64,000 nt of DNA from Lactuca virosa (Eukaryota; Streptophyta; Magnoliopsida; Asterales; Asteraceae). Shown here piece by piece: positions 32,161 through 45,299 of the stretch (position 1 is its first letter; every line of letters starts with the position of its first letter). The notes under the pieces were generated by a model that saw only the letters and a list, made by a program, of their open reading frames with translations, did not search any database and was not told where the DNA came from. The position numbers and the translations under genes were made by a program. Where the stretch lies: contig CAKMRJ010003334.1 of NCBI GenBank assembly GCA_928212115.1, positions 24,000,620-24,064,619 of the forward strand, written 5' to 3'.

Positions 32161-32713
32161 TGTTGGGTCTTATATGTTGATTATTGCTATATGTGAATCG
32201 AGTTGCTGATAACTCCTAGACTGTTGTGAGTCCATGTGACTGCTAATAGTCCCTAGGGTTGTTGATAACCTATGATGTGTGTTGTTAATCCACAGGGCAT
32301 GTTGTTAGTCCATTGAGACTGCAGATAGTCCCCAGGATTGTTGTAAACCCATAGTTGATTATATTGTGTCTTGTATGTGACATTTGTGACTGTTGTTAGT
32401 TCCAGGGATGCTGTTAGAACATAGTTGATTATTATGATGTGTTGTATGAGATATTTTAGGGAAACTCACTCAAATTTATGCTTACAGTTATGGATTAAAT
32501 ATTTTGCCGGTACTTATCGGATTGAGAAGGCGGTATGGTACAAACACATCGGCGGATTTATGATTTGAGTTTCCGCATTGTCTTCTTAATAACTCTGATT
32601 CTCAAATAATTGTTTATGAACAAATGATCTGACAGAATGTAATTTTGTTAAATTTGATGTTTTTATTATCTTAAAAATGAAAATTTTGATATGGTATTTT
32701 AGGATGTTACAAG

Positions 32714-33500
32714 TTGATATCAGATCCCTGGTTTGAGGGGTTTGGATGAACACTAGTGGGATTCCAAATTAAAACTATGGAACTAAGAGTTTTACTAAAC
32801 CTTTTTAGAAATAATTCATTTCAAGACAAGATGCAATGCGTACAATCAGTCGGAGCTCGAAAAGTGATTTCCCAAGATATCCATACTTGTTTTATATGTT
32901 GTAGTTGACTTGTTGTTATATGTGTTATAGTATGATGTGCATGATACAAGTTAGACTAAGGATCTACTCAGGGTTGCATGCTAGAGTGTATGCTTAGGAG
33001 AGATGCCTTCTGTGTCTGATATATGAGTTGCTAGAGATGTAGGATAGTGTGTAGACTAAGGATCCTCAACAATTGCATGCTAGAATTGCATGATCCTTCT
33101 GATTCCTTTTTGCCTGTTGTCTTTCTGCTTGAATGTTGCTTGCTCTGTGTTATGTCAAATTTATATTGATGTTAGTCAGCTATTAAGCGAATACGTTAAG
33201 TTACATGTCATAAGGATTAATAATTTTAGAATGTCTGATTTGGCTTATTGCGCAAAACTTGTCTGAGTCCAACTGTTGTAGTGCAAGATCTTTCAGTCGA
33301 AGGATTGATTAATTTTTTATGCATGTAATTCTATTTGTAAGATAGTTAGTTGACATTGGTAGAAGTTTCTTTTGCATCTGATAACAGGGTGGGGGTGAGT
33401 ATTCCTAGTGATCTTGGTAGAATACTAGAGTGTGCTGGTGTGCGTACTTGCGTATGAGAAAGTCTAAATTGAGAATATATGCAGTTTGTGATGGCTTTTA
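32714..33500 (+). other. Gypsy primer site and leader remnant
   Basis: TTGATATCAGATCC at 32714-32727 is a tRNA-Met primer site with two changes, two bases after the LTR. The next about 770 bases have no readable frame. The phrases GACTAAGGATC and TGCATGCTAGA recur (32955-33070), probably local duplications. Confidence 0.6.
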
Positions 33501-33539
33501 TAAGCTTTTGAGTGTGCTATGAGATGTGCTTAGATCTTG

Positions 33540-34150
33540 CTGAAAAGTTTCACAAGAAAGCATGTCAAGAGAGGTATGAGGTCGTCAAATCATTAATGGC
33601 ATGCAAGTTGAAGGAGGGAGAATTTGTCTACAATTAAGTGCAGAGAATGCAGAGATATGTGGAGGGTTTGGAAAAGATCAACGTGTATTTTGACAAGGAG
33701 TTGGCCATAGACATGGTCCTAAACTCTTTGCCGCCCAGTTATGATCAATTTATCTTAACTTATCATTTGAACAACACAGAGACCACATTGACCCAACTTC
33801 ACAACTTGTTGTAGACAACTGCAACGGGTATGAAGAAAAATCAAGTCCCTTCTGCGACAAGTACTCATGTCCTTTCCATTGGGCAAAACAAAGGAAAGAA
33901 GAGGAAAGCAAATCCTCAATCAAACTGGAAGGGCAAGACCCATGCTGGAGCGTCTGGCAGTGGGTCCAACTCAAATCCCACTTCTGATATTCTTGATGTT
34001 AGTGACCCCAAAGAGGCCATTTGCTACTATTTCAATGAAAAAGGGAATTGGAAAAGAAGTTACCCCAAATACTTGCATGACATCAAGGATGGCAAGGTTA
34101 AGCCATCATCGGCAAATATGTACACTATTCAAGTCAATAACTCACAACTT
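33540..34150 (+). pseudogene. gag: Copia gag, C-terminal part
   Basis: Readable from about 33540 (KFHKKACQERYEVVKSLM), through QRMQRYVEGLEKINV and VLNSLPPSYDQF, to a lysine-rich tail. Two stops interrupt (near 33636 and 33813). The zinc knuckle at 34021-34060 reads C-Y-Y-F...N-W-K-R-S-Y, so three of its four metal ligands are lost. Confidence 0.8.
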
Positions 34151-37100
34151 ACTTGTTCTTGGATCCTTGATATAGGATATGGTTTCCACATTTGTTCTGA
34201 TTTGCAGGGACTAAGTGGAAGTGAGGAGATGGAGCATAGAAGAGTAAGTATGATCATGACGAATATGCGATATTCACCTGTACCAGGATTGGAACTTATG
34301 GTCTTGTGATCGGTGGTGATGTTAGAATAGATTTGATTGATTGTTGCTATTCATCAGAAATGACACAAAACATTATTTCTTTTCATGTGTTGTTTAGACA
34401 AGGTTTTCGATATTCATTTGATGATGTGAATGGTTCGGTTTTAGCTTATAAAAATGGTGTTTTTATGTTAAAAGCTTTACCTTGTAATGGTGTGTATGAA
34501 ATTGTGATTTGTGTTTATAGCTTAGGAAATAGTGTATTTCATATTGATTCGTCTACTGGTGTAGACAAAGCATGCTTGTGGCATTATCGTCTTGGGCACA
34601 TTAACAAGAAATGCATCGCCCAAACTACAAAAGGATGGAGTGTTGGAATCATTTGACTTAAGGATAGATGATGAGTTCGAGTCTTGTCTTTTGGGTAAGA
34701 TGACAAAATAACCATTCACTGGAACATGTGAAAGAGGTGAAGGGTTGTTGGATCTTATCCATACTGATGTATGTGGACCCTTCAGATCTGCTACAAGGGA
34801 TACAAATTGATACTGCATGACATTTATGGATGATTATAGTAGATATGGATATATCTACTTAATCAAACATAATTCAGAAACCCTTGAAAAGTTTAAAGAG
34901 TTTAGACACAAGGTCAAGAATCAGTTGGGCAGGAAGATAAAGATGCTCTGATTTGATGGAGGCGGAGAGTATATTAGTATCGATTTCCACGACTACCTTA
35001 AGGAATCTGGAACAGTTTCACAATTGACTCCTCCTAGGACACCGCAACTTAATGGTGTGGCTGAGAGTAGAAATCGAACCTTGTTATACATGGTTCGTTC
35101 CATGATGAGTCGAGATTCACTTCATATTTCTTTATGGGGGTATGCCTTAGAGACAGCCTCCTATATCCTATATCTTGTTTCTACTAAGAAGGTTGCCCAA
35201 AGTCCTCATGAGATATGGACAGGGAAAGTTCCATCGTTGTCACATGTCAAGGTGTGGGGTTGTGAGGCTCTCGTGACATGAGAAACTCATGACAAACTAG
35301 AACCCATAGCCGAGAGGTGTATTTCCATTGGCTACCCACAAAAGTCTTTTGGATACTTATTCTACAGACCTAGTAAGAACATGGTCTTTATAGCTCGAAG
35401 AGGAGTCTTTCGCGAGATAGATCTCATATTCAAAGAGGATAGTGGGAGTGCAATTGACCTTGAAGAGATTCAATAGTCACCCAATGAAGTAACCTAAGCA
35501 GATACTAGCTCTCAACCAGAGGATGAGACTCCTTTTGATCCCATTAACAATTCATTACCCCTTCGTTGATGTAGTAGGGTTAGCATGCCACCTTTGTTCT
35601 ATGGTTTCCATATAACGTCGGATGGTGACACGTTTATCAGTTATAGTACACTAGTAAATTTGGATAAGCTAGCTAACTACAAGGAAGCGATGGTGAACCC
35701 TGAGGCAACCAATTGGAAAGAGGCAATACATAGCGAGATCCAGTCTATATATGATAACCAAGTTTGGAATTTAGTTGATCATGTACCAAGTCGAAAGACA
35801 GTTGGGTGCAAATGGATCTTCAAGAAGAATACCGACATGGATGGAAAGGTGCACACATTCAAGGCACAACTGGTTGCGAAGGGCTTTACTCAAAACTAAG
35901 GGATTGACTATGATGAGACCTTTTCACCAGTGGCTAAGATAAAGTCTGTTAGGATTATGCTAGCAATAGTAGCGTTTCATAATTATAAAATATGGAAAAT
36001 GGATGTTAAAACCGCTTTCCTAAATGGAAACTTGACTGAGGATTTTACATGAGTCAGACAGAGGGTTTTGTACATGCCAAGTTTCCTCACAGAGTGTGTA
36101 AGCTTGAGAAATCTGTTTATGGATTGAAACAAGCATCTCGCAGCTGAAATCTATTCTTCCATGAGAAAGTCAAAGGGTTTGGTTTCTCTAGGAATGAGGA
36201 TGGGTCATGTGTGTATGTCAAGGGTAGTGGGAGTATAGTGACCTTCCTTCTATTGTATATTGATGACACGCTCCTTATGGGAAACGACATTCCGACCTTA
36301 CAAGGAGTGAGATCTTGGCTTGGAAAGTGTTTCGCCATAAATGACCTAGCGGAAGCGGCCTATATTCTTGGAATAAGGATTTTGAGGGATAGAAAGAAAT
36401 GACTTATTGGCCTTAGTCAGATTACATACTTGGATAAAATAATAAAACATTTTAGTATGGAGAATTCCAAGAAAGGGGATTTAACCATCCATCATACTAT
36501 TAAGTTGAGTAAGACTCAGAGCCCCGGTACTGATGAGGAAATAGTTGACATGAGTCGGGTCCCATCTGCTTCGGTGGTAGGTTCGATCATGTATGCTATG
36601 ACATGTACTCGCCCTGATGTGTCTTGTGCTTTGAGCATGGTTATTCGATTTCAGGGCAATCATGGCAGAGCTCACTGGACTGCAGTCAAGAACATTCTTA
36701 AGTATCTATGGAGGACAAATGACATGTTTTTAGTCCTTGGCAGCAGTCATAAGTTAAGAGTAAGTGGATATAGTGACGCCAGTTTTCAGACAGATCAAGA
36801 CAACTTTTTTTTCTCAGTTGGGTTGGGTGTTTGTGTTAAATGGTGGAGCAGTGACTTGGAAAAGTTCCAAGCAGGATACGGTGGCTGATTCTACTTGTAA
36901 ATCAGATTACATCACAACAAGTGAGGCATCGAAGGAGGCGACTTGGTTGAAGAACTTCATCGGCGATCTTAGAGTAGTCTCGACCATTCAACAGCCATTT
37001 GAACTTTTTTGTGATAACGAAGGGGAGGTTACTTTGACAAAAGAACCAAATGATCATGGTAGATCCAAGCATATCGACAGAAAATACCATTATATCAAAT

Positions 37101-37233
37101 ATAAGGTTGAAGAAGGTCATATCTTGGTGAAGTGAGTATCATCAGAAGACAATCTTGTAGATCCTTTCACAAAGGCTATAAGTAGGGTTAAACACAACCA
37201 ACATGTTAGGAGCATTGCCTTATGAGACGATGT
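34151..37233 (+). pseudogene. pol: Copia pol (protease, integrase, RT, RNase H)
   Basis: Protease site is mutated (W-I-L-D-I-G, DTG expected) near 34160. GAG-preintegrase ends CLWHYRLGHINKKCIAQ (34570-34620). Integrase carries ESCLLGKMTK and TDVCGPF (34680-34785) and the NGVAESRNRTLL stretch (35052). The RT has CKWIFKK (35808) and a YIDD box near 36257 in place of YVDD. RNase H has DASFQTD near 36777 and KHIDRKYHYIK at 37070. Many stops and frameshifts (for example 34310, 35278, 35900, 36400, 37133) make it non-functional. Domain order integrase before RT confirms Copia. Confidence 0.9.
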
Positions 37234-38122
37234 TAGTTTTATTAGTTAGTTGACAGTTTTGAAACTTTGTAACAAAATAAATTTAATTGATTTTGGTGAT
37301 TAAGTAATAGAGAATTATTTACGAGTATTGTACTGCTTTTTTCAATTATTTATTCTTGAGTTTCACTTTGCATGGTTTACTTCCTGAATGATTTGATTAT
37401 TCGAAATTCCACAGTCTCTGAAACTTTTGATAGTAAGTAATGAATTAATATTTTCATGAATATATTGTATATTGTCTATGGAGATTAGACATTTCAATAG
37501 GTTGCTACAGTATTCATGAGTACATAAAAAATGTAGATTTTGAGTGGATAAACTCACACTCAGAGAATTACTTCACGGATTATATCACATGTAATTCTGA
37601 GATGATAATATCTTTTATTCTTCAAACAGATATATATATATAAGTTGTAATTTACAACTCGGTTGTACATTGGTATTGCAAAAACGCATCAGTAACATGA
37701 TTTTATAAAACGTAGTGTTATGTATGATTTGGTGAGTAAATTATACAAGTATATAAGTCGAAGTTTATTCCTTCCTTTTTCCCTAACAGGAAAAGCAATG
37801 TATGTAGGCCCTCAGTGATTTGGTGTTGACATTATAGTGTTGGGCCCATCCAGGATTGAAGTGATGTGTTCAATTAGTAATTTAATGACGTCATCACAAA
37901 ATCAGGAAATCGGGAAACAGATTTTTGGACAATGATATTAATTTTAATCCATGTCTCATGTTCATACGATATCTTGAAGAACGAAGTAATATTTGATCAC
38001 TTATCTTAGGGCCAATGTCTGATTGGATCAAATTTCGGCAGTTACTTCGGAAAGCACACTTTGATGTTTCATTTAGAAGTTATACTTACAATTGTAGTTA
38101 CAGACTTATCCAAGTGGGAGAC
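37234..38122 (+). other. 3' non-coding region and polypurine tract of the Copia element
   Basis: It resembles the region after pol in the other Copia copies and ends with CCAAGTGGGAGAC (38110-38122), the polypurine tract. Confidence 0.75.
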
Positions 38123-38996
38123 AGTTGGATTAAGGTGTCAAATCCAATAACTAAATTAGTATATACTTGAATTAAAAGCAAAGTCCTTTTTGTGTTGCCT
38201 TCAAAACTAGTAATTGACTAGAGTGACTTTTGGAGAGAGAGAGAGAGGTTGATTTATTGATTTATTATATGATTAATAAATAGCAATAAATAATTTGTTA
38301 ATATATTATAAGATTAATATATTAATTATAAAAAGTATTATTTAATTAATAATTAATCAGAAATTAAGTGGAATTAATTTTAGGATTAATTGGATTAATT
38401 AAAAGTGCAAGGACTTAAGTTGTAATTGTTCAATAGTTGAACAAGAGAAGAATTCCAGATTCTTCCTTGGGTGGGCCGAATTTTGGCTTGCATCTAGGGT
38501 GTCTAGAACGTCTATGTGGATAATGTGGATAATTAGGAAAGTAGATAATTTTAGATTTCAAATAATATTATTTTATTTCAAATTAGGGTTTCTAGGGTTT
38601 CCCTATCAATTATAAATAGGACCCTTGGGAGTCCTCATTTTCTTCCATCGCTTGTACCAAAAGGAATAGTCGAAATTCCAGCTCCATATCCTCTCTCCTC
38701 AAGTGTTCTAATTGCTAGGGTTTGGGTACAAACCATTAAAGGAATTTGTTTATGGTGCTTGCTTTCCAAGACATTTGAAGAAAGGAATTGCTTTGATTAT
38801 TTGCTATAATAATCAAAAGGTATGTAAACATTAATCCCTTGTTATTTTTATTATAGTAGGGCCTCCTTAGGGTTCTTGATGTCCATAGATTATAGCTATC
38901 AATGGAGAAAACTTAGATTCAAAATAGGTTGCATGTGAACTTCAGGGTTAAGTTATTTCGTCTTATGCTTTGAATTATAAATTATAAAACCTATCA
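38123..38996 (+). repeat. Copia 3' LTR
   Basis: About 874 bp from AGTTGGATTAAGG (first T mutated) to AAAACCTATCA. It has the same AT-rich palindromic section near 38270-38400 as the other Copia LTRs and a GA repeat at 38230-38247. Sequence typical of the Gypsy interior resumes at 38997. Confidence 0.75.
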
Positions 38997-40733
38997 AAGG
39001 CCATGTCGCAAGTGGAATACGTATTATGGATTCGAGAAGATTGGGTATAACCGAAGAGACATCAAGTTATTCCCATTTTGGGTAAAAGAGTTATTTTGAT
39101 ATGTTGAGTTTTTCAGAGTTATATTTTGAGCATCTGTAAGGATTCTTGAAGTTTCAAGAGGAGGATGAGGTTGTGGATCAACTCTCCAAGTGTAATGTTT
39201 TTTGTGCGAAAGCTCTGTTTGGAAGGTGTTTAGTCTATCCAATAGTATTCTAATCGATTTCGCTAAGTTTAGTTGGTGATGCTGGGGGAAAGGTATTTGT
39301 AGTCTCCATCAAAGACTCGGAGTTTTCTTGTTAGAAGGATCATCTTGTGCTTTTTCATGCATTTTGAGATTCATGTCGACTATGTTCATGGTTAAGACGA
39401 TTTGAGGCTTTGGTGTTGCAGACGTCAGTCGATGATGGTTCGAACCCTAAGTTGGGGGAGAAATTGGTATTCTGTTTGGAGGATCATCGGCCGGACTAAT
39501 TTTTATGGTTTCATCACGATGGGTCAGTGGAATCTGCAGTTTAGGTAAGCTAGATTTTGGTTTGGGTTTATGGTTGCATCGGGGAAAGAAAGTGGGTTAC
39601 CATCGAAGTGCTTGTGATTAAGAAGTTTCTCGTTGTGTTCTCAAGTATTTATCGGAGTCCTCCATGGTTGCAGAAAATTTGAGGACTGATAAGATTGTGA
39701 GTGTAGAGCAAGTTATTGTCACGTTATACCTTCAAGGGCGCATGCATTGTCCTCGCAGCGGGAATCTGATGGGTAAGGAACTTGTTGTGGTCAGTACTTC
39801 CTTGTAGAAGATCCAAGGATATTGATAGGGGAGCGTTGAGAAGATCGAGTGGTGCATCGGATTTAGATATCATTGTTAGCTCGCGATATGGTTCGGTTAT
39901 TTATGGCCGAGAATGGCAATCATTGATGTGTCGGGCAACTTTAGAGTTCGATAAGAGTAATTTCATGAGGATTTTGTTCAGTATGTGTGGGGTCATCGAC
40001 TTTGGTTCCCGATCAATTTTCGATCGTTGGTTGTTCGTTTATCAGTAATAGTTGAGGTTATTCAAAGGATTCAGGCTATATCAACTAAGGGTGCGACTGA
40101 TGAGTCAACCCTTAGTCAAGTTCAGTAAAGATGTGTCTTGGTCTCGGTGTAGGTGTCCTCTCGATTTCTTGGTTGTGAAATTGTTGCTTCTTGTGGTTTG
40201 ATATGATAGTTGGTCTTAGTTATTGGAAGGTCGGATATCAGATCAACGATGTTCAGTTTTTAGGTAAGATCGTGGTTGCGCAAGATTCAGTTTTGACAGG
40301 TCGCATCGGCTGGGTTGGTATTGGGATTGTTTTAAGCAAGATTTTGGCAGAATTTCTGGTCACTTTTGGAATCTTTTCTGAAATTTAAGGTTTTATTGAT
40401 CTTTTGTACATTGGTGGGATATGTTCAGTTTCATCATGGTGTGGGATCTTAATTTTGGTCGATAGAAGAATATGTCTAATAGTGGTTGGGGGTTCGTCGT
40501 TTCGTTCGATTTGCCGGTACGTCACCTTGTGGGTATATTCATGTTTAAGAAGAAACACAGTTGGCTTGAGGAGCGTTGTGTTCTCTCCTAGGGAGCGTGT
40601 CATAATGTCTTTACAAGTTGGATCATGTGTTCGGCTATCTATTTTGTTTACTGATTGTGTGTGGTCATGTTTCGTCTAACATGGTGCCAGTGGCAGTTGG
40701 ACTGTGGAAGAGTGTGTGTTTCAGAATGGTATG
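38997..40733 (+). other. Decayed Gypsy interior
   Basis: No open frame longer than about 90 codons is present and none is recognisable. By position this should be gag-pol of the element with LTRs at 29075 and 44192. I can point to no intact motif. Confidence 0.45.
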
Positions 40734-42984
40734 TGTTGGGTGAAAAATATGGTTTATACTTTGCTTTTCTAAGCATTTTATTATTTTTAGTCTTGGGCCG
40801 AAAATAATATTTAGTTTAATTGTAGCTTGGACTGAAAACCCATGTGTTTTCTGTCTAGCATTGGGTTTGGGCCTTGAGTTTGCGGTCCATTTGGGACTTT
40901 TGTTTTTGATTAAATTTGTTCATATTTTCTTATATGCACAAATTTAAGGGGGGGAATTAAAAAAAAACAAAACAAAAAATTTTTAAAATTTCAAAAATAC
41001 AAAAATATTTTCATTTATGTTTTTATTTCTTTTTCAGAAAAATCAAAAATCAAAAAAATAGTGTTTTTAAGCGTCTTTTACTTTTATTTTTATTTCTTAG
41101 TGTGCTAAGTTTACTTTTATTTTTTATGTTTATCTCAAAAATTTTCATTTGTCTTGAAAAGTGAATTCAGGAGAAGATGAGACTCAAGGAGTATGTATCG
41201 AAATATTCTAAGAAATGAGAAGAAGCCTGAAAGTGGAAAGGAATTGACGGTCATTACACTTCACTCTACTTTCACAAGGAATTGACGGATGATTCACATG
41301 CGAGTGATAGAATCTTCCATATTGAGACATATACCAGTCTTAATAGGAGTCTTCGCATCAAATGTTAATGATCAAAGGTCATTTTCACCATGACCAATGT
41401 GAAACACCCAACCATTCTTCACCTATATCTAAAATTTTCTCCATCAAATCACTTTCACGTACCGGTACCCCTTGAGGTTCGAGTATAAAACAACTCGGCT
41501 GACAGTTGCCAAAAAGTCTGTGTTTATGATCTTAGATGTTGTTGTCAACACGACTCTAAGTGATACCCAAAATCCAAAACCATTTATTAATGAATTGACG
41601 GTGAACATTTTATATGTTCTAGATTTCACCCATGAATTGATGGATAATGGCTCATACCTGGTGTGACATTGTACAAAATGTCAGTCAGGCAGTTTCTTTT
41701 TAAGAACTGTCGTATCTAAGGAATTGAAAGTCTGAAACGATACAAATTGTTAGATTGGTCTTGTCAGCTTTCTTTACCTAAGAACTCTCACGGCACCAGG
41801 GCGATTCACCCAACAGGGAAACAGGTATCGCTGAACGTCTCGCCAAGGGCCAAGTTAACTCGTTAACTTGATAACTTTATTTAGATCTATGATATACAGG
41901 GGGCTAACATCAAAACTAGCAATGAGTAGTTCTCCGATACTCAACAAATCGCAGTGCGTTCCTCCGAGTTCACACAGATACTACGAGAAGTCTCTTTCTG
42001 AGCCAAGGATTCATCCTTGAACAACTGTGGTGAGAAGGGTATTTATGATTCTTTCTGTGATCCACGGGGACTTTTTAGTCTCAGTTACTTTGCAAGGCAC
42101 AACGGAGATCATTCTAGAACATTCATTCGAAGGAACTAGAAGTGAAAATCATTTTTCAACATACAATCTTTCAACCCCAGAAGCAAGGTGAAGCTGACTT
42201 GAAGATTATGTGACAAATTGCATTGAAGCCTCCTCAATCAATTTGATGCTATCTATGTACCTACTGAAGTGATCCAGAAGTTTCGTTCTCTCTGATATTC
42301 TCTCTGAAGATTCTCAAGCTGAAAGCGCCAATTTTCAAGAATCTTTTCACAAAGTCTCCACACCCAACGTGCATTCAATGTAAAATTTGAAGAGAAGCCC
42401 AACTCTTCAAGATGAAGTCACTCACGTAGAAGATTCATATGTTCATCTTGAAGTCATGAATAAATCAAAGATTAATGTTGAAGCCAAGCTCCAAATGAAG
42501 ATTGACAAGAAACGCTAGCTACATTTTTAGGGGGAGTTTGTTGGGTCAAAGAAAAGAAAGCTATAAACCAAGGGGGAGATTGTTGGGTCAAAAATATGTT
42601 TATACTTTGCTTTTCTAAGCATTTATTATTTTTAGTCTTGGGCCGAAAATAATATTTAGTTTAATTGTAGCTTGTACCGAAAACCCATGTGTTTTCTGTC
42701 TAGCATTGGGTTTGCGCCTTGAGTTTGCGGTCCATATATGTATAGATGTAAGGGTGAGGAGTCTAGAGGAGCATTCATTCATAATCATATTGTAGAGAGA
42801 GAAAGTTAGAGAGAAGAAGAGTGTGTGTGTGTGTTGGAGCATCAATCTTATCATCAATACATCATAGATTCATCTTCTTCTTCTTCTCCTTCTTCTCCAT
42901 TTGATCTTGCATCATCTACTTGATTGGGATTCCGCACCATCAAGTGGATTTGATTGATACATCAAGCAAAATTTTGGACTTACA
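40734..42984 (+). mobile_element. Non-autonomous Copia-like element, deletion derivative
   Basis: It starts TGTTGGGTGAAAA, ends GGACTTACA and is flanked by the perfect duplication GTATG (40729-40733 and 42985-42989). The 3' LTR is 42581-42984 (404 bp), preceded by the polypurine tract CCAAGGGGGAGAT. Only about the first 165 bases of the 5' LTR remain (40734-40898), so the rest of the LTR, primer site, gag and pol were deleted. The interior (about 40900-42580) has no gene. It contains repeated versions of GGAATTGACGG at 41239, 41279 and 41592. The polypurine style suggests the SIRE or Ivana side of Copia, which is a guess. Confidence 0.8.
42581..42984 (+). repeat. 3' LTR of the non-autonomous element
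   Basis: 404 bp. Its first about 165 bases match 40734-40898 with few changes. It includes a GT microsatellite near 42823-42835 and a TTC-rich stretch near 42872-42896. Confidence 0.85.
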
Positions 42985-42989
42985 GTATG

Positions 42990-44191
42990 GCTCATGCATT
43001 TTGATAGTGATGAGTGGGATGTTGACAGAGTTCCTACCGGTCAGTGGGACGATGACTCTGTGCCTTTAGGACGTTGGATGTTGGTCGATATTCCTCATAT
43101 TTGTGGTTCGGTGATATCAAGAATGGCGAGGAACCGTTAGCTTCTCATCGCAATGGTTGGATGGTGTCACGACGTGTTGTGATCCATCAGGAATTTCACT
43201 TTTGTGAGTGGGGTTGGCTGTTGTGTAGCGGAGACCCTTGTGTTGGTTTGTTAATCATGTGGCATTAACGGTGCTTGAGCAGTATGGTGTTGTCATTGAT
43301 GGCTCAGTGACCGTCGGGTTGGGTCGAGCAGTTGTAGGGTGTTGACGTGTTGGAACATCATGGTGGTATACTAGCAGTTCATTATTGGGATTCTTCTTAG
43401 TGGATTCATGTTCATTTTACGATGAGGTTTCACATGAATTCTCTCACTATTTTACCTATGTCATAGTAGGCTACCTGCTAGACTATATGAGTCTTAGTAG
43501 TTGATGATTGTTTTAGTATTTACGGAGTTGGTGATAACTCTAGGACTGCTGATAGTCCCAGGGTTGCTAATAACACATAGCTATTTAGATTGACATAAGG
43601 GTAGTTGTATACTGGTTAGAATATTAGGAGGTATGTGATCTGGATGATTATAAGTCTCATAGGTGTCTATGATGATAATTATTCACCTGAGCAGTTTAGG
43701 AAGCTTGGATGTCACACGAGTTCGGTTTTGACCATGGTTTCGCTTGTGGAAGCAGTTGGTTAGTCACGATTCAGGAAGCCAAGTGTGCTGTTAGGGGCTT
43801 TTAGGTGATTTCCGAGCTTGGGATGGGTTGAACTTTTGATTGGGATGTTTTGAATGTTGTTAAGCACATGTTAGCAGTGTTCCAGGTTAGGGACTTGGGG
43901 GTACGTATGACGAGTGGATGATCATTAGCCGATATGTATGTCTCTAGTTCTTAGACTATTAGGCTTCCGGTTTGTAAAGTACATATGAGTTGGTTCGGTG
44001 TTGTAGTTGAGTGTTTTAAGTGACTAGGTTGGCTGTTGGCATCAGTTGGATTCTGGATGGTCACCTGAGTTTGTTATGGATGTGTTGATTATAAAAAGTG
44101 GTTGACAGGATCAGGTGGATTGTGTTAGTGAAGTTAAAATTCTAACCGAGTTAGACTTTGAGGACAAAATCTAGTTTAAGTAGGGGAGACT
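42990..44191 (+). other. Decayed Gypsy interior, 3' part and polypurine tract
   Basis: No readable pol remains. It ends in GAGGACAAAATCTAGTTTAAG and TAGGGGAGACT before the LTR, the usual Tekay-like 3' end. 43525-43575 resembles LTR sequence at 32205-32280 of the same element. Confidence 0.6.
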
Positions 44192-45297
44192 TGTAATATC
44201 CAGTCTGTAGGAATTCTTTTCTTAAGTTAATCATCTTAAAATTTGGAATTTTGTATAGCCACGGCATGACATTGGGTGGGCCACGGCGACGGCGTGACAT
44301 TGGATGAGGAAGAACGCGCATCTATGTAACACCACGACGTGGTGGCTTTTTTGGGACAAAACCCTAATTTCCATATTAGACCCTATTTAAGGAAATTAAC
44401 TCCAAGGGTTTCTCATTTTAACAACATCCACTCTCTAATATCGAATTCCCTCCAAACCCTAGCCTCCATATGTATGTTTTGAGTGTGTAAAGCCATTCTT
44501 GTGAAGGATGAAGAAAGAAGGAACTCATTTTGGTGTTTGGTTGCTTGGTTACAGCATAGATCTTGCATCCTCACTTGGTTCCTGACCTTTGGGAGGTATA
44601 AAGTCTCTGTCTTTTTCATTAAAGCATGTTAGATCTAGGTTTTTGCCTACTTTTCTCTATGATGGGTTGAATAGAATGCTTAGAATCCATAAAGTTGGCA
44701 ACTTTATGGATTATAAAGGTCCCTTAGTGAACATATGTTCCAGATCTAAAGTGTGTTGCTATTTTGTGCTTCATGCATGTGATCTTTGGTGGTATTTCTC
44801 CATTTTAACCTAAGTTTGAGTATTAGACTTGCATTGGTCATGCAAGACTGAAAAGCCCAGATCTTTGTGAAGTATTAGGCCTTAGGAAAGGTACTGGAGA
44901 GTTTGACGGAATAGCTTAACAGGTTTGGAGCTAAATCTGTTAAGCTAGCTGGAACCCAGTTCCCATGACATGGCATTCTGGAGGCCACGATGTGGCGACT
45001 GGGGAGGGTACCGAATGTTTTGTCTTTTAGTACCCACGAGGTGACCTATGCGTGGCCACAACGTGGAGTCCTGATGAGGTTGACATTCACGTTGACCGTT
45101 GACTTTGTCCATTGCTGACTTTTGGTCAATTTTGGGGTTTTAGGGTATAGACTGAGAGGGTACTTCTTTATTGTTGTTAGGTGTCTCATTGTACATGTCT
45201 ACCCGACGTGTGAGCTTTTGAGTGTTAGCTGCTATTCGCGAGGTGAGTCTTCTCACTATACTCTCCTGTGTGGTAGTATATGTTGACCAGCTGGGTC
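44192..45297 (+). repeat. Gypsy 3' LTR, truncated
   Basis: It starts TGTAATATCCAGTC and follows 29075-30194 closely. It breaks off after GACCAGCTGGGTCTT, where Copia gag sequence (CTTCAGCAGGCAG) begins, with CTT or GTCTT-like microhomology at the junction. Confidence 0.85.
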
Positions 45298-45299
45298 TT

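Larger units (their letters stand above)
29075..32711 (+). repeat. Gypsy 5' LTR split by a solo LTR
   Basis: It starts TGTAACATCTAG and ends GGATGTTACA. Without the insert at 30195-32160 it would be about 1.67 kb. The segment 29130-29980 carries CCACGACGTGG-type inverted repeats, a donor-like GAG|GTGAGT at 30144 and, at 32507-32509, a degraded acceptor-like CCG|GTACTT. Confidence 0.8.
33500..38996 (+). mobile_element. 5'-truncated Copia element
   Basis: Plus-strand gag, protease, integrase, reverse transcriptase and RNase H, followed by a non-coding 3' region, polypurine tract and 3' LTR. No 5' LTR, leader or gag N-terminus is present. It is from the same broad family as the elements at 13.6-22.9 and 45.3-57.8 kb. 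The left junction with Gypsy sequence is approximate. Confidence 0.8.
29075..45297 (+). mobile_element. Old plus-strand Gypsy element expanded by three insertions
   Basis: The 5' LTR (29075-32711, interrupted) and a truncated 3' LTR (44192-45297) are clearly homologous over their first 1.1 kb. A degenerate primer site follows the first, and a polypurine tract (TTTAAGTAGGGGAGACT, ending at 44191) precedes the second. The interior between them has lost readable gag and pol and contains two younger retroelements (about 33.5-39.0 kb and 40734-42984). The 3' LTR breaks off where Copia gag sequence begins. Confidence 0.8.
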
